Shown here: piece by piece, positions 41,710 to 49,918 of the stretch
How positions within the stretch are numbered: the stretch's first letter is position 1
How the letters are laid out: each line of letters opens with the position of its first letter
DNA from: Gemmiger gallinarum
GTDB lineage: Bacteria; Bacillota; Clostridia; Oscillospirales; Ruminococcaceae
Direction of reading: 5' to 3'
Length of the DNA stretch: 64,000 nucleotides
Assembly: GCF_014982805.1 (NCBI RefSeq)
Contig: NZ_JADCKC010000003.1
Coordinates: 558,001-622,000 of the forward strand
Made by a program: the position numbers and the translations under genes
The notes under the pieces: generated by a model
What the model saw: the letters and a program-made list of their open reading frames with translations, nothing else
What the model was told of the DNA's origin: nothing
Database searches by the model: none

Positions 41710-42956
41710 CCGTTATTCACCTCGGTCGCATAGAGTGTGACATCCAGCCCGTCCTTTGCCATATCGCCCAGGAACCGCCGCAGCACACCGGTGCCCCGAT
41801 AGGCAGACGAGATGCCCAGCACCAGATCATCGTGCCAGGAACTGACGCAGACAAACATGGTGGATGTGCTGGCCATGGCCGTAAATCCCCGCAGCCAGGG
41901 GTCCAGTTCCGGCGGCGTCTTGATGGCACCCAGGTTGGACAGGGTGGCGGTGACCCGCTGGTTTTCCCGCCAGGTGAACAGTCCCACCGTCTTGTTCTTG
42001 ATGAACAGCGGCACCGGCTTGATGCCCGGCATGTGTTCCAGCTGCTCAAAGCTGTCCATGCGGGCCTTGACCCGCTCCTCCGACAGCTCATATTTCAATG
42101 TGGCGTCAAAGGCGGCGGCCAGGCTTTGCGCCGTCTCGGTGCCGTCAAAGACATGGCCCACCCGGATGCTGTTGAAAAAGTTCCGCGCCGTCTCGGAAGG
42201 ATAATAGTTGCGCAGGTTCACCGGCAGGCTGATGACCACCGGACGGCGGCGCTCCAGCTGGGGCGTCTCGGCGTGGATGGCCAGCATGAGCCGGGCCCCC
42301 AGCCAGCTTGTCAGGGTGACGCCGTCCGCCCGGGCCCGGGTCAAAAGCTGTTTTACATTCAGATGTGCCTCAAAAAACTGGGTCTGGTCGTAGGGCAGTT
42401 TTGCCCCGCGCATCCGGTAGGCCCGGGGGGCCCGCTCTCCCCTGCCGCCCCGGGCGCCGTAAAACTGGCGGAAGCTGTCCTGGGCCAGGTCGGCCGCCGG
42501 GGCCACGCTCTCGGGCACCACATGGGCCAGCTTTTCCGGCTCCAGCAGCTTGAGATACTGGCAGACCAGCGCCTTGAGAAAAATCAGCCCGCCGTTGCCG
42601 TCGCTGAGGGCGTGGAACATCTCCACATGGATGCGGGGACCGTAGTAGCTCACCCGGTAGAGCAGTTCGTTGCGCAGCTCCGGCCCGTAGACCGGCGCAC
42701 AGGGTGCCAGCGTCTCTGGCTCGGCATGAGGTTCCTTGCGGGTGGATTCCAGATAGTTCCAGAACAGTCCCCGGTGCAGGGTCACCTGAAAATTGGGGAA
42801 CTGCCGTGCCGTCAGGCGCAGCGCCTCATCCAGGCTTGCCCCGTCAATGTCGGCGTTCAGGGTGCAGCTTACCCGGAAGACCCGGGGGTCTCGCCGGGAG
42901 TTGGTCGCAATGAAGACCTTTGCCACATTGTCGACCCGGTACCATGTATCGGCCAT
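41706..42956 (-). CDS. Condensation-domain-like acyltransferase (alcohol acetyltransferase/WS-DGAT type)
   Basis: A 416-residue protein of the chloramphenicol-acetyltransferase-like superfamily. The active-site motif HHxxxDG appears as FHALSDGNG (the first His replaced by Phe). It is followed by SLPVNLRNYYPSETARNFFNSIRVG and a late TATLSNLGAIKTP that matches the SNxG segment of acyltransferases. It lacks a carrier protein or other NRPS parts. AAGGAGG precedes ATG 42954-42956. It is coupled to the zinc-ribbon membrane protein and is 48 bases after the esterase gene. The acyl donor and acceptor are unknown. Confidence 0.75.
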   Translation of the reverse strand: MADTWYRVDNVAKVFIATNSRRDPRVFRVSCTLNADIDGASLDEALRLTARQFPNFQVTLHRGLFWNYLESTRKEPHAEPETLAPCAPVYGPELRNELLYRVSYYGPRIHVEMFHALSDGNGGLIFLKALVCQYLKLLEPEKLAHVVPESVAPAADLAQDSFRQFYGARGGRGERAPRAYRMRGAKLPYDQTQFFEAHLNVKQLLTRARADGVTLTSWLGARLMLAIHAETPQLERRRPVVISLPVNLRNYYPSETARNFFNSIRVGHVFDGTETAQSLAAAFDATLKYELSEERVKARMDSFEQLEHMPGIKPVPLFIKNKTVGLFTWRENQRVTATLSNLGAIKTPPELDPWLRGFTAMASTSTMFVCVSSWHDDLVLGISSAYRGTGVLRRFLGDMAKDGLDVTLYATEVNNG

Positions 42957-43004
42957 CTGCCGTCCCTCCTTCTTGCAGCCGGGCGGCTGCACGGCATTGC
43001 GCCG

Positions 43005-43985
43005 TTACAGAATCCGCTGTACAAACCGCCCGATGCTTTCCATGGCCAGGGCGGCGCGGCGGATGGGCATCTGCTGGAACACATGCCAGCAGTCGTCGTA
43101 GACTTCCAGGACCGAATAGACATTGGCTTCCTGGAGTTTATGGTGCAGAAGCTCCGAGTCGGAGCGCAGGATCTCGTTGGTGCCCACCTGGATCAGGGCC
43201 GGGGGCAGTCCCCGCAGATCGCCGAACAGCGGCGAATAGCAGGGCTGGGTCCAGTCGGCGTCGGGGCCGGTGTAGGCCGCCCGCACCGAGGCAATATATT
43301 CCGCCGACAGCATGGGGTCAATGTCGGCGCAGTCGGTGTGGGAAAGCCCCGAGCAGGTCATGTCGGTCCAGGGACTCATCAGGATCATCATACGCGGCTG
43401 ACGGCGTCCCTGTTCCTTGAGCTTGAGGCAGAGTTCCAGCACCAGGTTGCCCCCTGCCGAATCTCCGGCCAGGATCACATCCCGGGCGCCCATGCCCATA
43501 TACATCAGGTGATCCCACACCGCCAGGGCATCCTGGATGGCGGCGGGATAGGGATGCTCGGGGGCCAGGCGGTACTCGAAGGAGAGCACGTCGCAGCCGC
43601 TGGCCAGTGCCAGTTTGCTGGCCAGGATCCGGGCATAGCCCAGCTGGCCGCAGGTATAGCCGCCCCCGTGACAGTAGAGCACCACATGGCGCCGGTCGTG
43701 GCCCTGCTCGATGCTGATCCACTCGGCAGGGATGCTGCCGATATGGAAGGGCGACGCCTTGACCCCGATGGAGGGGGTCACCAGCCGGGCAAAGAGTTCC
43801 TGCCCGGCCCGCTGGCGTTCCAGGTCCTCGGGGTCGGTGGAGCCGCTGCCGGTGACCGAGTGCACCGCCTTGATGGCGCGCATCATGGGGCCCAGCTGGT
43901 CGCTGTCCTGCCCCCGCTGGGGAATGAGCTGTCGGATGACCGCGCTCAGCCGCGCGGCGGGGTCACGCTGCCTGTCTTCTGCCAT
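43005..43985 (-). CDS. Alpha/beta hydrolase of the hormone-sensitive lipase family
   Basis: A 326-residue esterase: the oxyanion hole motif YCHGGGYTCG and nucleophile elbow LAGDSAGGNLVLE define the HSL/GDXG class. The catalytic Asp and His can be placed in the region of VYDDCWHVFQQ. It probably hydrolyses short or medium acyl esters. It is flanked by a glycosyltransferase (26 bases) and the condensation-like acyltransferase (48 bases) in one transcript, suggesting acyl trimming of the same product. Confidence 0.87.
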   Translation of the reverse strand: MAEDRQRDPAARLSAVIRQLIPQRGQDSDQLGPMMRAIKAVHSVTGSGSTDPEDLERQRAGQELFARLVTPSIGVKASPFHIGSIPAEWISIEQGHDRRHVVLYCHGGGYTCGQLGYARILASKLALASGCDVLSFEYRLAPEHPYPAAIQDALAVWDHLMYMGMGARDVILAGDSAGGNLVLELCLKLKEQGRRQPRMMILMSPWTDMTCSGLSHTDCADIDPMLSAEYIASVRAAYTGPDADWTQPCYSPLFGDLRGLPPALIQVGTNEILRSDSELLHHKLQEANVYSVLEVYDDCWHVFQQMPIRRAALAMESIGRFVQRIL

Positions 43986-44011
43986 AGTGGTGTCCTTTCT
44001 TTGCCAATGGG

Positions 44012-44935
44012 TTACAGTCGGGCCAGAATCCGCACCCAGATGCTGCGCAGGATGGGTGGATGAGCCGCCGGGAAGCAGCAGAGGCGGTAGACTTTTTCCC
44101 GCGCCGGGAAGGCTCCCTTCTTTGTGTACCAGCGGTAGAGCACCCGCAGCTGCCGGTTTTTGCCCCCCGGCAGGTGAAAGATGCAGACGGGGTCGTTGCA
44201 GTAGTTGGTGCCGGCAAAATAAAACCGCGCTCCCACCCAGTAGCGGAAGATGTAGGCGTTGGCAGCCCGCACCGGGCGGCCGGCCAGCAGGCTGCGGTAG
44301 GCGGCGGCACAGGTGATGAACTCGTCTCCCTCATGGGGACGGAGGCCTTTTTCATTCATGGTCCGGTAGACATCGGCGCACTCGTCCATGAAATCGGCCA
44401 GGCGCTGCCGGCTGCCGCAGATCAGCTCCCCGCCGAAGTGGGTCAGCACCGGCTCCCCGCCGTAGAGCGCCCCGTAGTTGCGGCTGATGGCCGCCGCCAT
44501 GGGCTGGCCCGCCGCGTGGGGCACCTGATAGAGCAGCACCGCCTCGTCGGCCTCCCGCCAGAGGTCGGTGTAGGGATACTGGGTGTAGGTGTCCACATCC
44601 AGCAGCAGAAGGCGGCGGTAATTGGTGGTGCGCACCATCCACTCCAGAGCGCAGAGCTTGTAAAAGGCCAGGGACCACTCCAGCGCCGCGTCCACCCGGA
44701 ATTGTTCAAAGGGGCACTGCAGTATCTTCACGCCGCCCGCCTCCAGCTGCCCGGCATAGGGCTGGGGCACCGGGGCGTTGGTCACCAGGGCCACGTCACA
44801 GTCGGGATTGCAGGCTTTGGCGCTGCACAGCGACACCACGATGCAGCGGTAATAGGCGTCGCTGCCCAGGTTGGCGGCGTCGCCCTCACGGTGGCCTTCC
44901 AGGGTAGCGAAGGCGCCGAAAATCAGGTTTTCCAT
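44012..44935 (-). CDS. Glycosyltransferase (GT-A fold, DxD motif)
   Basis: A 307-residue cytoplasmic protein with a nucleotide-sugar domain: YYRCIVVSLCSAKACNPDCDVALVTNA at the start, the metal-binding DVD in RLLLLDVDTYTQYPY, then FGGELICGSRQRLADFM and a late HLPGGKNRQ segment. It is nearest to GT8-like and related A-fold enzymes, but I cannot place the family firmly. It lies 22 bases after the EamA gene and 26 bases before the esterase gene. Confidence 0.78.
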   Translation of the reverse strand: MENLIFGAFATLEGHREGDAANLGSDAYYRCIVVSLCSAKACNPDCDVALVTNAPVPQPYAGQLEAGGVKILQCPFEQFRVDAALEWSLAFYKLCALEWMVRTTNYRRLLLLDVDTYTQYPYTDLWREADEAVLLYQVPHAAGQPMAAAISRNYGALYGGEPVLTHFGGELICGSRQRLADFMDECADVYRTMNEKGLRPHEGDEFITCAAAYRSLLAGRPVRAANAYIFRYWVGARFYFAGTNYCNDPVCIFHLPGGKNRQLRVLYRWYTKKGAFPAREKVYRLCCFPAAHPPILRSIWVRILARL

Positions 44936-44957
44936 GAGATACCCCCTGTTGTTGCGG

Positions 44958-45848
44958 TCAGATCAGCAGGCCCAGTGTGCCCGCCACCAGAAGCACCAGC
45001 CCGATGCGGGCGGCGCGGGGAAGTTTTTCTTTGAGGATGACGCGGGAGAAGAGGATCGTCACCACGATGGACAGCTTGTCGATGGGCGCGGCCAGAGAGG
45101 CGTTGATGAGCTGGAGGGAGGCATTCTGGCACAGCCAGCTTGCCCCCGTGGCAATGCCCGAGAGCGCCAGCAGCATCCAGCCGCTGCCGGGGATGGCTTT
45201 CATCTCCCGGGCAGCGCCTTTTCCGCCCAGTTTGATGAGCACCATGGCCCAGGCCATGACCAGCACCACGGTGGTACGCACGGCGGTGCCCAGAGTGGAG
45301 TCGATGCCGGTGACGCCCAGCTTGGTCAGGATGGAGGTCAGCGCCGCAAACACCGCGCTGGCCCAGGCTGCCGCCAGCCAGCTTCCGCCGGAGGGCTTTT
45401 CCCCCCGGGCAGGCCTGCGGATGCCCACCATGAGCAGGGTCCCTGCCCCCATGACCACCATGCAGAGGACGCCCAGCGGCGTGGGGATCTCCCCCAGAAT
45501 GGGGATGGCCAGCAGCATGGTCAGAATGGTGCTGCTCTTGTCGATGGGAGCCACCCGGGCCACATCGCCCTTTTGCAGGGCTGCAAAGTAAAACAGCCAG
45601 CTGGCGCCGGTGGCCAGACCGGACAGGGTCAGAAACACCCAGCTCCGGGCCGGAATGAGGGCCAGCTCAGGTAGACGCCCGCCCAGGGCGGCAAGTCCCC
45701 AGGCAAACACCAGCACCACCACGGTGCGCAGCGCCGTGGCCAGGGTTGAGTCCACCCCCGTATATCCCAGTTTTGCCAGAATTGCCACGGCACCGGCAAA
45801 CAGTGCCCCGGCAAAGGCCAGCAGAATTCCCAACGTCTCCTGCGGCAT
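44958..45848 (-). CDS. EamA/DMT superfamily membrane transporter
   Basis: A 296-residue protein with ten predicted helices formed by two EamA repeats. Each repeat contains LAKLGxTGxDSTLxTALRTxVVL and SGxATGASWL, about 150 residues apart, a clear internal duplication. Family members export amino acids, nucleobases or lipid-linked amino sugars. Given the neighbours, a lipid-linked or sugar substrate is plausible. Confidence 0.9.
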   Translation of the reverse strand: MPQETLGILLAFAGALFAGAVAILAKLGYTGVDSTLATALRTVVVLVFAWGLAALGGRLPELALIPARSWVFLTLSGLATGASWLFYFAALQKGDVARVAPIDKSSTILTMLLAIPILGEIPTPLGVLCMVVMGAGTLLMVGIRRPARGEKPSGGSWLAAAWASAVFAALTSILTKLGVTGIDSTLGTAVRTTVVLVMAWAMVLIKLGGKGAAREMKAIPGSGWMLLALSGIATGASWLCQNASLQLINASLAAPIDKLSIVVTILFSRVILKEKLPRAARIGLVLLVAGTLGLLI

Positions 45849-45881
45849 TGTCCATCAGGACCTTTCTTTTTGTATCCTGCG

Positions 45882-46631
45882 TCAGCGGTGGAACAAATCC
45901 TGCCTTGCACACCGCCAGTAGTAATAGAGTCCGTTTTGTGCATACCGGCTGAACTGTTTGGGCTCCCGCCAGATGCGGTAGGCCCATTCCAGTCCGGCCC
46001 TGCGCATCCACTGGGGAGCGCGGCGGACCTCCCCGGTCAGGAAGTTCATGGCGGCGCCTACCGCCAATACCCGCATGCCCGCAAGCTGGGATGCATGGTT
46101 CATGACCCAGTAGTCCTGCCGCGGCGCTCCCAGGGCCACCCACAGATAGTCGGGGTTTGTCTCCCGGATGCGGCGAATGTCCGCCCGATCCTCCTCCTCA
46201 CTCAGAGGGCGGAAGGGCGGCGCACAGGTGCCCGCCACACAGAGGCCGGGAAAGTCCTGACGCAGCTTTTCCTGCAATTTTTCCAGATTTTCCGGCGTTG
46301 TGCCGTAAAAATAGTGTCGTGCCCCGGTATTTTGGGTGGCTTCCAGCACCAGCCGCATCATGTCGGGGCCGCTGCACCGCTCAATGCCGGTGAGGGTGGG
46401 GTCCAGCTTTCTGGCACGGCGCACCACCGGCATGCCGTCCATGGCGCAGATGCTCATACTGTTGAGCACCGCCCGGTAATCGGCGTCCCGGGCTGCCTGG
46501 GAAAGGCTGGTCACCGGGGCAAAAGCCACTGTCCGGCATTCCTCCGCCGCCAGCGGGGCAGTGAGTTCCCCCAGCAGTTCCGCCTTGGAACCCGCACGGT
46601 ACCCCACGCCGAAGATCGTGATCTCACGCAT
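45882..46631 (-). CDS. WecG/TagA/CpsF family glycosyltransferase (GT26)
   Basis: A 249-residue enzyme: CAMDGMPVVRRARKL carries the catalytic Asp of the GT26 family, followed by YFYGTTPENLEKLQEKL, PDYLWVALGAPRQDYWV and the basic, aromatic C-terminus AGLEWAYRIWREPKQFSRY that contacts the membrane. These enzymes add N-acetylmannosamine-type residues to lipid-linked sugars. GAGGAAA precedes ATG 46629-46631. It is second in the cluster, 25 bases after the IclR gene. Confidence 0.92.
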   Translation of the reverse strand: MREITIFGVGYRAGSKAELLGELTAPLAAEECRTVAFAPVTSLSQAARDADYRAVLNSMSICAMDGMPVVRRARKLDPTLTGIERCSGPDMMRLVLEATQNTGARHYFYGTTPENLEKLQEKLRQDFPGLCVAGTCAPPFRPLSEEEDRADIRRIRETNPDYLWVALGAPRQDYWVMNHASQLAGMRVLAVGAAMNFLTGEVRRAPQWMRRAGLEWAYRIWREPKQFSRYAQNGLYYYWRCARQDLFHR

Positions 46632-46656
46632 AGCTTTCCTCTTTATTGTCCATAGT

Positions 46657-47445
46657 TTATTGCAGGTTGACAAGGCCCAGATCCCGCAGGATATCCGCCC
46701 GGGTCTCCAGGGCCAGGGCCGCAATGCGGCGCACCCTCTCGGGGGTCATGTAGGGGGCCAGGCCGCTGATGGAAAAGGCGCTGTCCGCCCGGCCGCCCGG
46801 CCCAGGAATGGACAGGGCCACACAGCGGATGCCCAGCTCGTTCTCCTCATCGTCCACGGCATAGCCCCGGGCACGGACTTCGTCCAGCTGGCGCAGCAGG
46901 GCGGGCAGCTCGGTGATGGTGTTGCCCGTCAGCTTGCGGGGATGGCTTTGCTTCCAGATCTCCTCCACCTCGGCAGTGGGCAGGGTGGCCAGGATCGCCT
47001 TGCCCACGCCGGTGCAGTACAGCGGGCTGCGCAGCCCCACCCGGCTGGACATGCGCATGGGACCGCTCTCGGTCTTATAAATGTAGACAATGTCCCGTGC
47101 ATCCCGGATGACCAGGTGCACCGCCTCGCCGGTGCGCTGGGCCAGGCGTTCCAGATGCAGCTTGGCCACCCCCATGATGTCCATGCTGTTGACAATGCCC
47201 GACGAAAGTTCAAACATCTTCAGTGTCAGCCGGTATTTGCCGGTGACGCTGTCCTGCCGCGCATAGCCCAGCTGCAAAAGGCTGGCCAAAAGGCGATGGG
47301 TCGTGCTTTTTGCCAGGCCTGCCTCGGCCGCCAGCTTTTGCAGCCCCACCCCCGCAGGATGGGCCGCCAGCACCTCGATGATGCCGAAGATCCGCGCGAC
47401 GCTCTGTACACCGCCCTGCTCTGATTTTTCCGCGGCGTTCGCCAT
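46657..47445 (-). CDS. IclR family regulator, probable KDG/KDPG-pathway repressor
   Basis: A 262-residue regulator: winged helix with VGLQKLAAEAGLAKSTTHRLLASLLQLGYARQDS, then the effector domain with GRADSAFSISGLAPYMT. GGGAGG precedes ATG 47443-47445; an in-frame extension to 47568 crosses the promoter and operator. It is divergent from KDPG aldolase and KDG kinase genes, as KdgR usually is. The same 17-bp dyad is found at its own promoter and theirs. It also heads the envelope gene cluster, so it may control both. Confidence 0.9.
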   Translation of the reverse strand: MANAAEKSEQGGVQSVARIFGIIEVLAAHPAGVGLQKLAAEAGLAKSTTHRLLASLLQLGYARQDSVTGKYRLTLKMFELSSGIVNSMDIMGVAKLHLERLAQRTGEAVHLVIRDARDIVYIYKTESGPMRMSSRVGLRSPLYCTGVGKAILATLPTAEVEEIWKQSHPRKLTGNTITELPALLRQLDEVRARGYAVDDEENELGIRCVALSIPGPGGRADSAFSISGLAPYMTPERVRRIAALALETRADILRDLGLVNLQ

Positions 47446-47521
47446 GAAAGAGTTCCTCCCTCCCTGAAAATTTAACAAAAAATTCATAATTCCGGCGTCG
47501 GAAGGCAATTTTACCAAAGTG

Positions 47522-47538
47522 GTTCCGTATGATGGAAC
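47522..47538. promoter_or_regulatory. IclR operator copy 1, at the start site of the IclR gene
   Basis: GTTCCGTATGATGGAAC: GTTCC and GGAAC arms seven bases apart, directly beyond the -10 of the IclR promoter. It shares GTTCCGNANNATGGAAC with the copy at 47697. Confidence 0.7.
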
Positions 47539-47539
47539 A

Positions 47540-47568
47540 AGTATACCAGCAAAAGCGGATTTTGGCAA
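47540..47568 (-). promoter_or_regulatory. Promoter of the IclR gene and probably the downstream cluster
   Basis: Minus strand TTGCCA, 17-base spacer, TATACT. Confidence 0.68.
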
Positions 47569-47641
47569 CCCGTCATGCCACCCTGCGGAACATGCCTTTT
47601 CACAAGGGCAAAATACTGCATTTTGCCTGCAAAAGGGCCGA

Positions 47642-47671
47642 TTGACGCGGCCGCACGCCCTTTGCTATAAT
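47642..47671 (+). promoter_or_regulatory. Promoter of the KDPG aldolase-KDG kinase operon
   Basis: TTGACG, 18-base spacer, TATAAT; start expected near 47678. Confidence 0.72.
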
Positions 47672-47688
47672 AAGGTCAAGCCAAAAGC

Positions 47689-47713
47689 GGAACACAGTTC
47701 CGCAATATGGAAC
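47689..47713. promoter_or_regulatory. IclR operator copy 2, downstream of the KDPG operon promoter
   Basis: GTTCCGCAATATGGAAC at 47697-47713, sharing 14 of 17 bases with the copy at 47522. A further GGAAC arm at 47689-47693 creates an overlapping GGAAC-ACA-GTTCC. It lies about 20 bases past the transcript start. Confidence 0.7.
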
Positions 47714-47747
47714 GGTAAACCAAGTATGGCAAAAAGGAGAATGTGGT

Positions 47748-48710
47748 ATGAATCCTGTAGTAGAGCGCGTTTACGAAATCGGTATCATCCCGGTCATCGC
47801 GTTCAACAGCGTTGACGAGGCTGTGCCTCTGTGCAAGGCGTTGGTCGCGGGTGGTCTGCCCGCCGCGGAGGTCACCTTCCGCACCGCCTGTGCCGAAGAG
47901 TGCATCAAAAAGATCCACGACGAAGTGCCTGAGATGCTGCTGGGCGCCGGCACTGTCCTGACCGAGGATCAGGCTGACCGCGCCATGGCAGCCGGCGCTT
48001 CCTTCATCGTTGCGCCGGGCTTCGACCCCAATGTCACCAAGCATGTCATCGACAAGGGCGGCCTGATGATGCCCGGCACCTGCAGCGCTGGTGAAATGCA
48101 GCAGGCCATGAACCTGGGCTGCGAGGCGCTCAAGTTCTTCCCCGCCGAGGCCAACGGCGGCGTTGCCATGCTCAAGAACATCGGCGGTGCTCTCAAGACC
48201 GCCAAGTGGATGTGCACTGGCGGCATCAACGCCAAGAATGTCAACGACTACCTGGCTTATGACCAGATCTTCGCCGTGGGCGGCACCTGGATGTGCAAGA
48301 GCGACAAGATCAAAGCCGGCGCATGGGACGAGATCACCGCCATGTGCAAGGAAGCCGTCGACACCATGCTGGGCCTGGAGCTGGGCCACATCGGCATCAA
48401 CTGCGCCGACGACACCGAGGCCATGAAGACCGCCGAGACCCTGGGCAGCCTGCTGAGCATGGCCGTCAAGCCCGGCAACTCCAGCATCTTTGTGGGCAAC
48501 AAAGAGTTTGAGATCATGAAGAAGCCCGGCCGCGGCACCCATGGCCACATCGCCATCAAGACCAACAACGTCGACCGCGCCATCTACCACCTGAGCAACC
48601 GCGGCGTCAAGTTTGATCTGGATTCCAAGGTCGTCAAGAACGGCAAAACCACTGCCGTCTATATGGCCGACGAACTGGCCGGCTTTGCCATCCATCTGGT
48701 CCAGAAATAA
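47748..48710 (+). CDS. KDPG/KHG aldolase fused to a VOC-like C-terminal domain
   Basis: A 320-residue protein. Residues 1 to about 205 are a class I KDPG aldolase: EVTFRTACAEECI with the catalytic Glu, LLGAGTVLT, PGTCSAGEM, and the Schiff-base lysine in EALKFFPAEANGG. Residues from about 210 to the end (LGHIGINCADDTEAMKTAETLG and HGHIAIKTNNVDRAIYHL) look like the paired beta-alpha-beta modules of the vicinal-oxygen-chelate fold. Ordinary Eda proteins stop near 210. It cleaves KDPG to pyruvate and glyceraldehyde phosphate; the role of the extra domain is unknown. Confidence 0.87.
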   Translation: MNPVVERVYEIGIIPVIAFNSVDEAVPLCKALVAGGLPAAEVTFRTACAEECIKKIHDEVPEMLLGAGTVLTEDQADRAMAAGASFIVAPGFDPNVTKHVIDKGGLMMPGTCSAGEMQQAMNLGCEALKFFPAEANGGVAMLKNIGGALKTAKWMCTGGINAKNVNDYLAYDQIFAVGGTWMCKSDKIKAGAWDEITAMCKEAVDTMLGLELGHIGINCADDTEAMKTAETLGSLLSMAVKPGNSSIFVGNKEFEIMKKPGRGTHGHIAIKTNNVDRAIYHLSNRGVKFDLDSKVVKNGKTTAVYMADELAGFAIHLVQK

Positions 48711-48773
48711 TCAGTGGGGAATATTCCGCTCTGTATTAAAACAACAAATTGATACGATAAGGAGACATTTCTG

Positions 48774-49799
48774 ATGAAAGTCGTTACTTTTGGCGAACTG
48801 ATGATCCGTCTGCAGCCCTACAACTACGAGCGCTTTGTCCAGGCTGACCACCTGGAATTCAGCTTCGGCGGCGGCGAGGCCAACGTTGCTGTTTCTCTGG
48901 CCAACTACGGCGCTGACGCCGTTTTTGTGACCAAGCTGCCCGCTCACGCCATTGGCCAGGCGGCTGTCAACAGCCTGCGCCGCTACGGTGTGGACACCTC
49001 CAAGATCGTCCGCGGCGGTGACCGTGTGGGCATCTACTTCAACGAGAAGGGCGCTTCCCAGCGCGGCTCTGTCTGCATCTACGACCGTGCACACTCCGCC
49101 ATCCAGGAAGCTTCCACCGCTGACTTCGATTGGGATTCCATCTTCGAGGGCGTGGACTGGTTCCACTTCACCGGCATCACTCCGGCTCTGGGCCCCAATG
49201 TGGTCGACATCTGCCGCGAGGCCTGCAAGGCTGCCAAGGCTCATGGCGTCAAGATCAGCTGCGACCTGAACTACCGCGGCAAGCTGTGGACCCGTGAGGA
49301 AGCCCGCACTGCCATGACCGATCTGTGCCAGTACGTGGATGTCTGCATCTCCAACGAGGAGGACGCCAAGGACGTTTTCGGCATCGAGGCAGAGTCCACC
49401 GACATCTACGCCGGCGAGATCAACCGCGAAGGCTACAAGAGCGTTGCCAAGCAGCTGGCCGACAAGTTCGGCTTCGAGAAGGTGGCCATCACCCTGCGTG
49501 AGAGCCATTCCGCCTTTGACAACGGCTGGAGCGCCATGCTCTACGACGTTGCTTCCAACGAGTACTGCTTCAGCAAGAAGTACGACCTGCACATCATCGA
49601 CCGCGTGGGCGGCGGCGACAGCTTCGGCGGCGGCCTGATCTATGGCCTGCTGTCCGGCAAGAGCACCCAGGCTGCTGTGGAGTTTGCAGTGGCTGCTTCC
49701 GCTCTCAAGCACTCCATCGAGGGCGACTACAACATGGTCACCGTCTCCGAGGTGGAGAAGCTGGCCGGCGGCGACGGTTCCGGCCGTATCCAGCGCTGA
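48774..49799 (+). CDS. PfkB family sugar kinase, probable 2-dehydro-3-deoxygluconate kinase
   Basis: A 341-residue ribokinase-fold enzyme: VTFGELMIRLQP at the start, FGGGEANVAVSLANYG, and the C-terminal RVGGGDSFGGGLIYGLL with the catalytic Asp and anion hole. Pairing with KDPG aldolase indicates phosphorylation of KDG to KDPG in uronate/gluconate breakdown. It starts 63 bases after the aldolase with AAGGAGA, and a strong terminator follows. Codon use is highly biased, suggesting high expression. Confidence 0.9.
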   Translation: MKVVTFGELMIRLQPYNYERFVQADHLEFSFGGGEANVAVSLANYGADAVFVTKLPAHAIGQAAVNSLRRYGVDTSKIVRGGDRVGIYFNEKGASQRGSVCIYDRAHSAIQEASTADFDWDSIFEGVDWFHFTGITPALGPNVVDICREACKAAKAHGVKISCDLNYRGKLWTREEARTAMTDLCQYVDVCISNEEDAKDVFGIEAESTDIYAGEINREGYKSVAKQLADKFGFEKVAITLRESHSAFDNGWSAMLYDVASNEYCFSKKYDLHIIDRVGGGDSFGGGLIYGLLSGKSTQAAVEFAVAASALKHSIEGDYNMVTVSEVEKLAGGDGSGRIQR

Positions 49800-49833
49800 T
49801 TTTTCTCTCAACTTTCCCGTTTACGGTTTACCT

Positions 49834-49878
49834 TCCAAAGAAGAAAGCGACGGTTCGTCCGTCGCTTTTTTCTTTGGC
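49834..49878 (+). terminator. Terminator of the KDPG aldolase-KDG kinase operon
   Basis: CCAAAG-AAAGCGACGG and CCGTCGCTTT-CTTTGG arms with a TTTTTT run in the right arm. Confidence 0.87.
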
Positions 49879-49918
49879 CGGTTGCCCCCTGTCCCGCTAC
49901 TCTTTACAGCAGCTCCCC

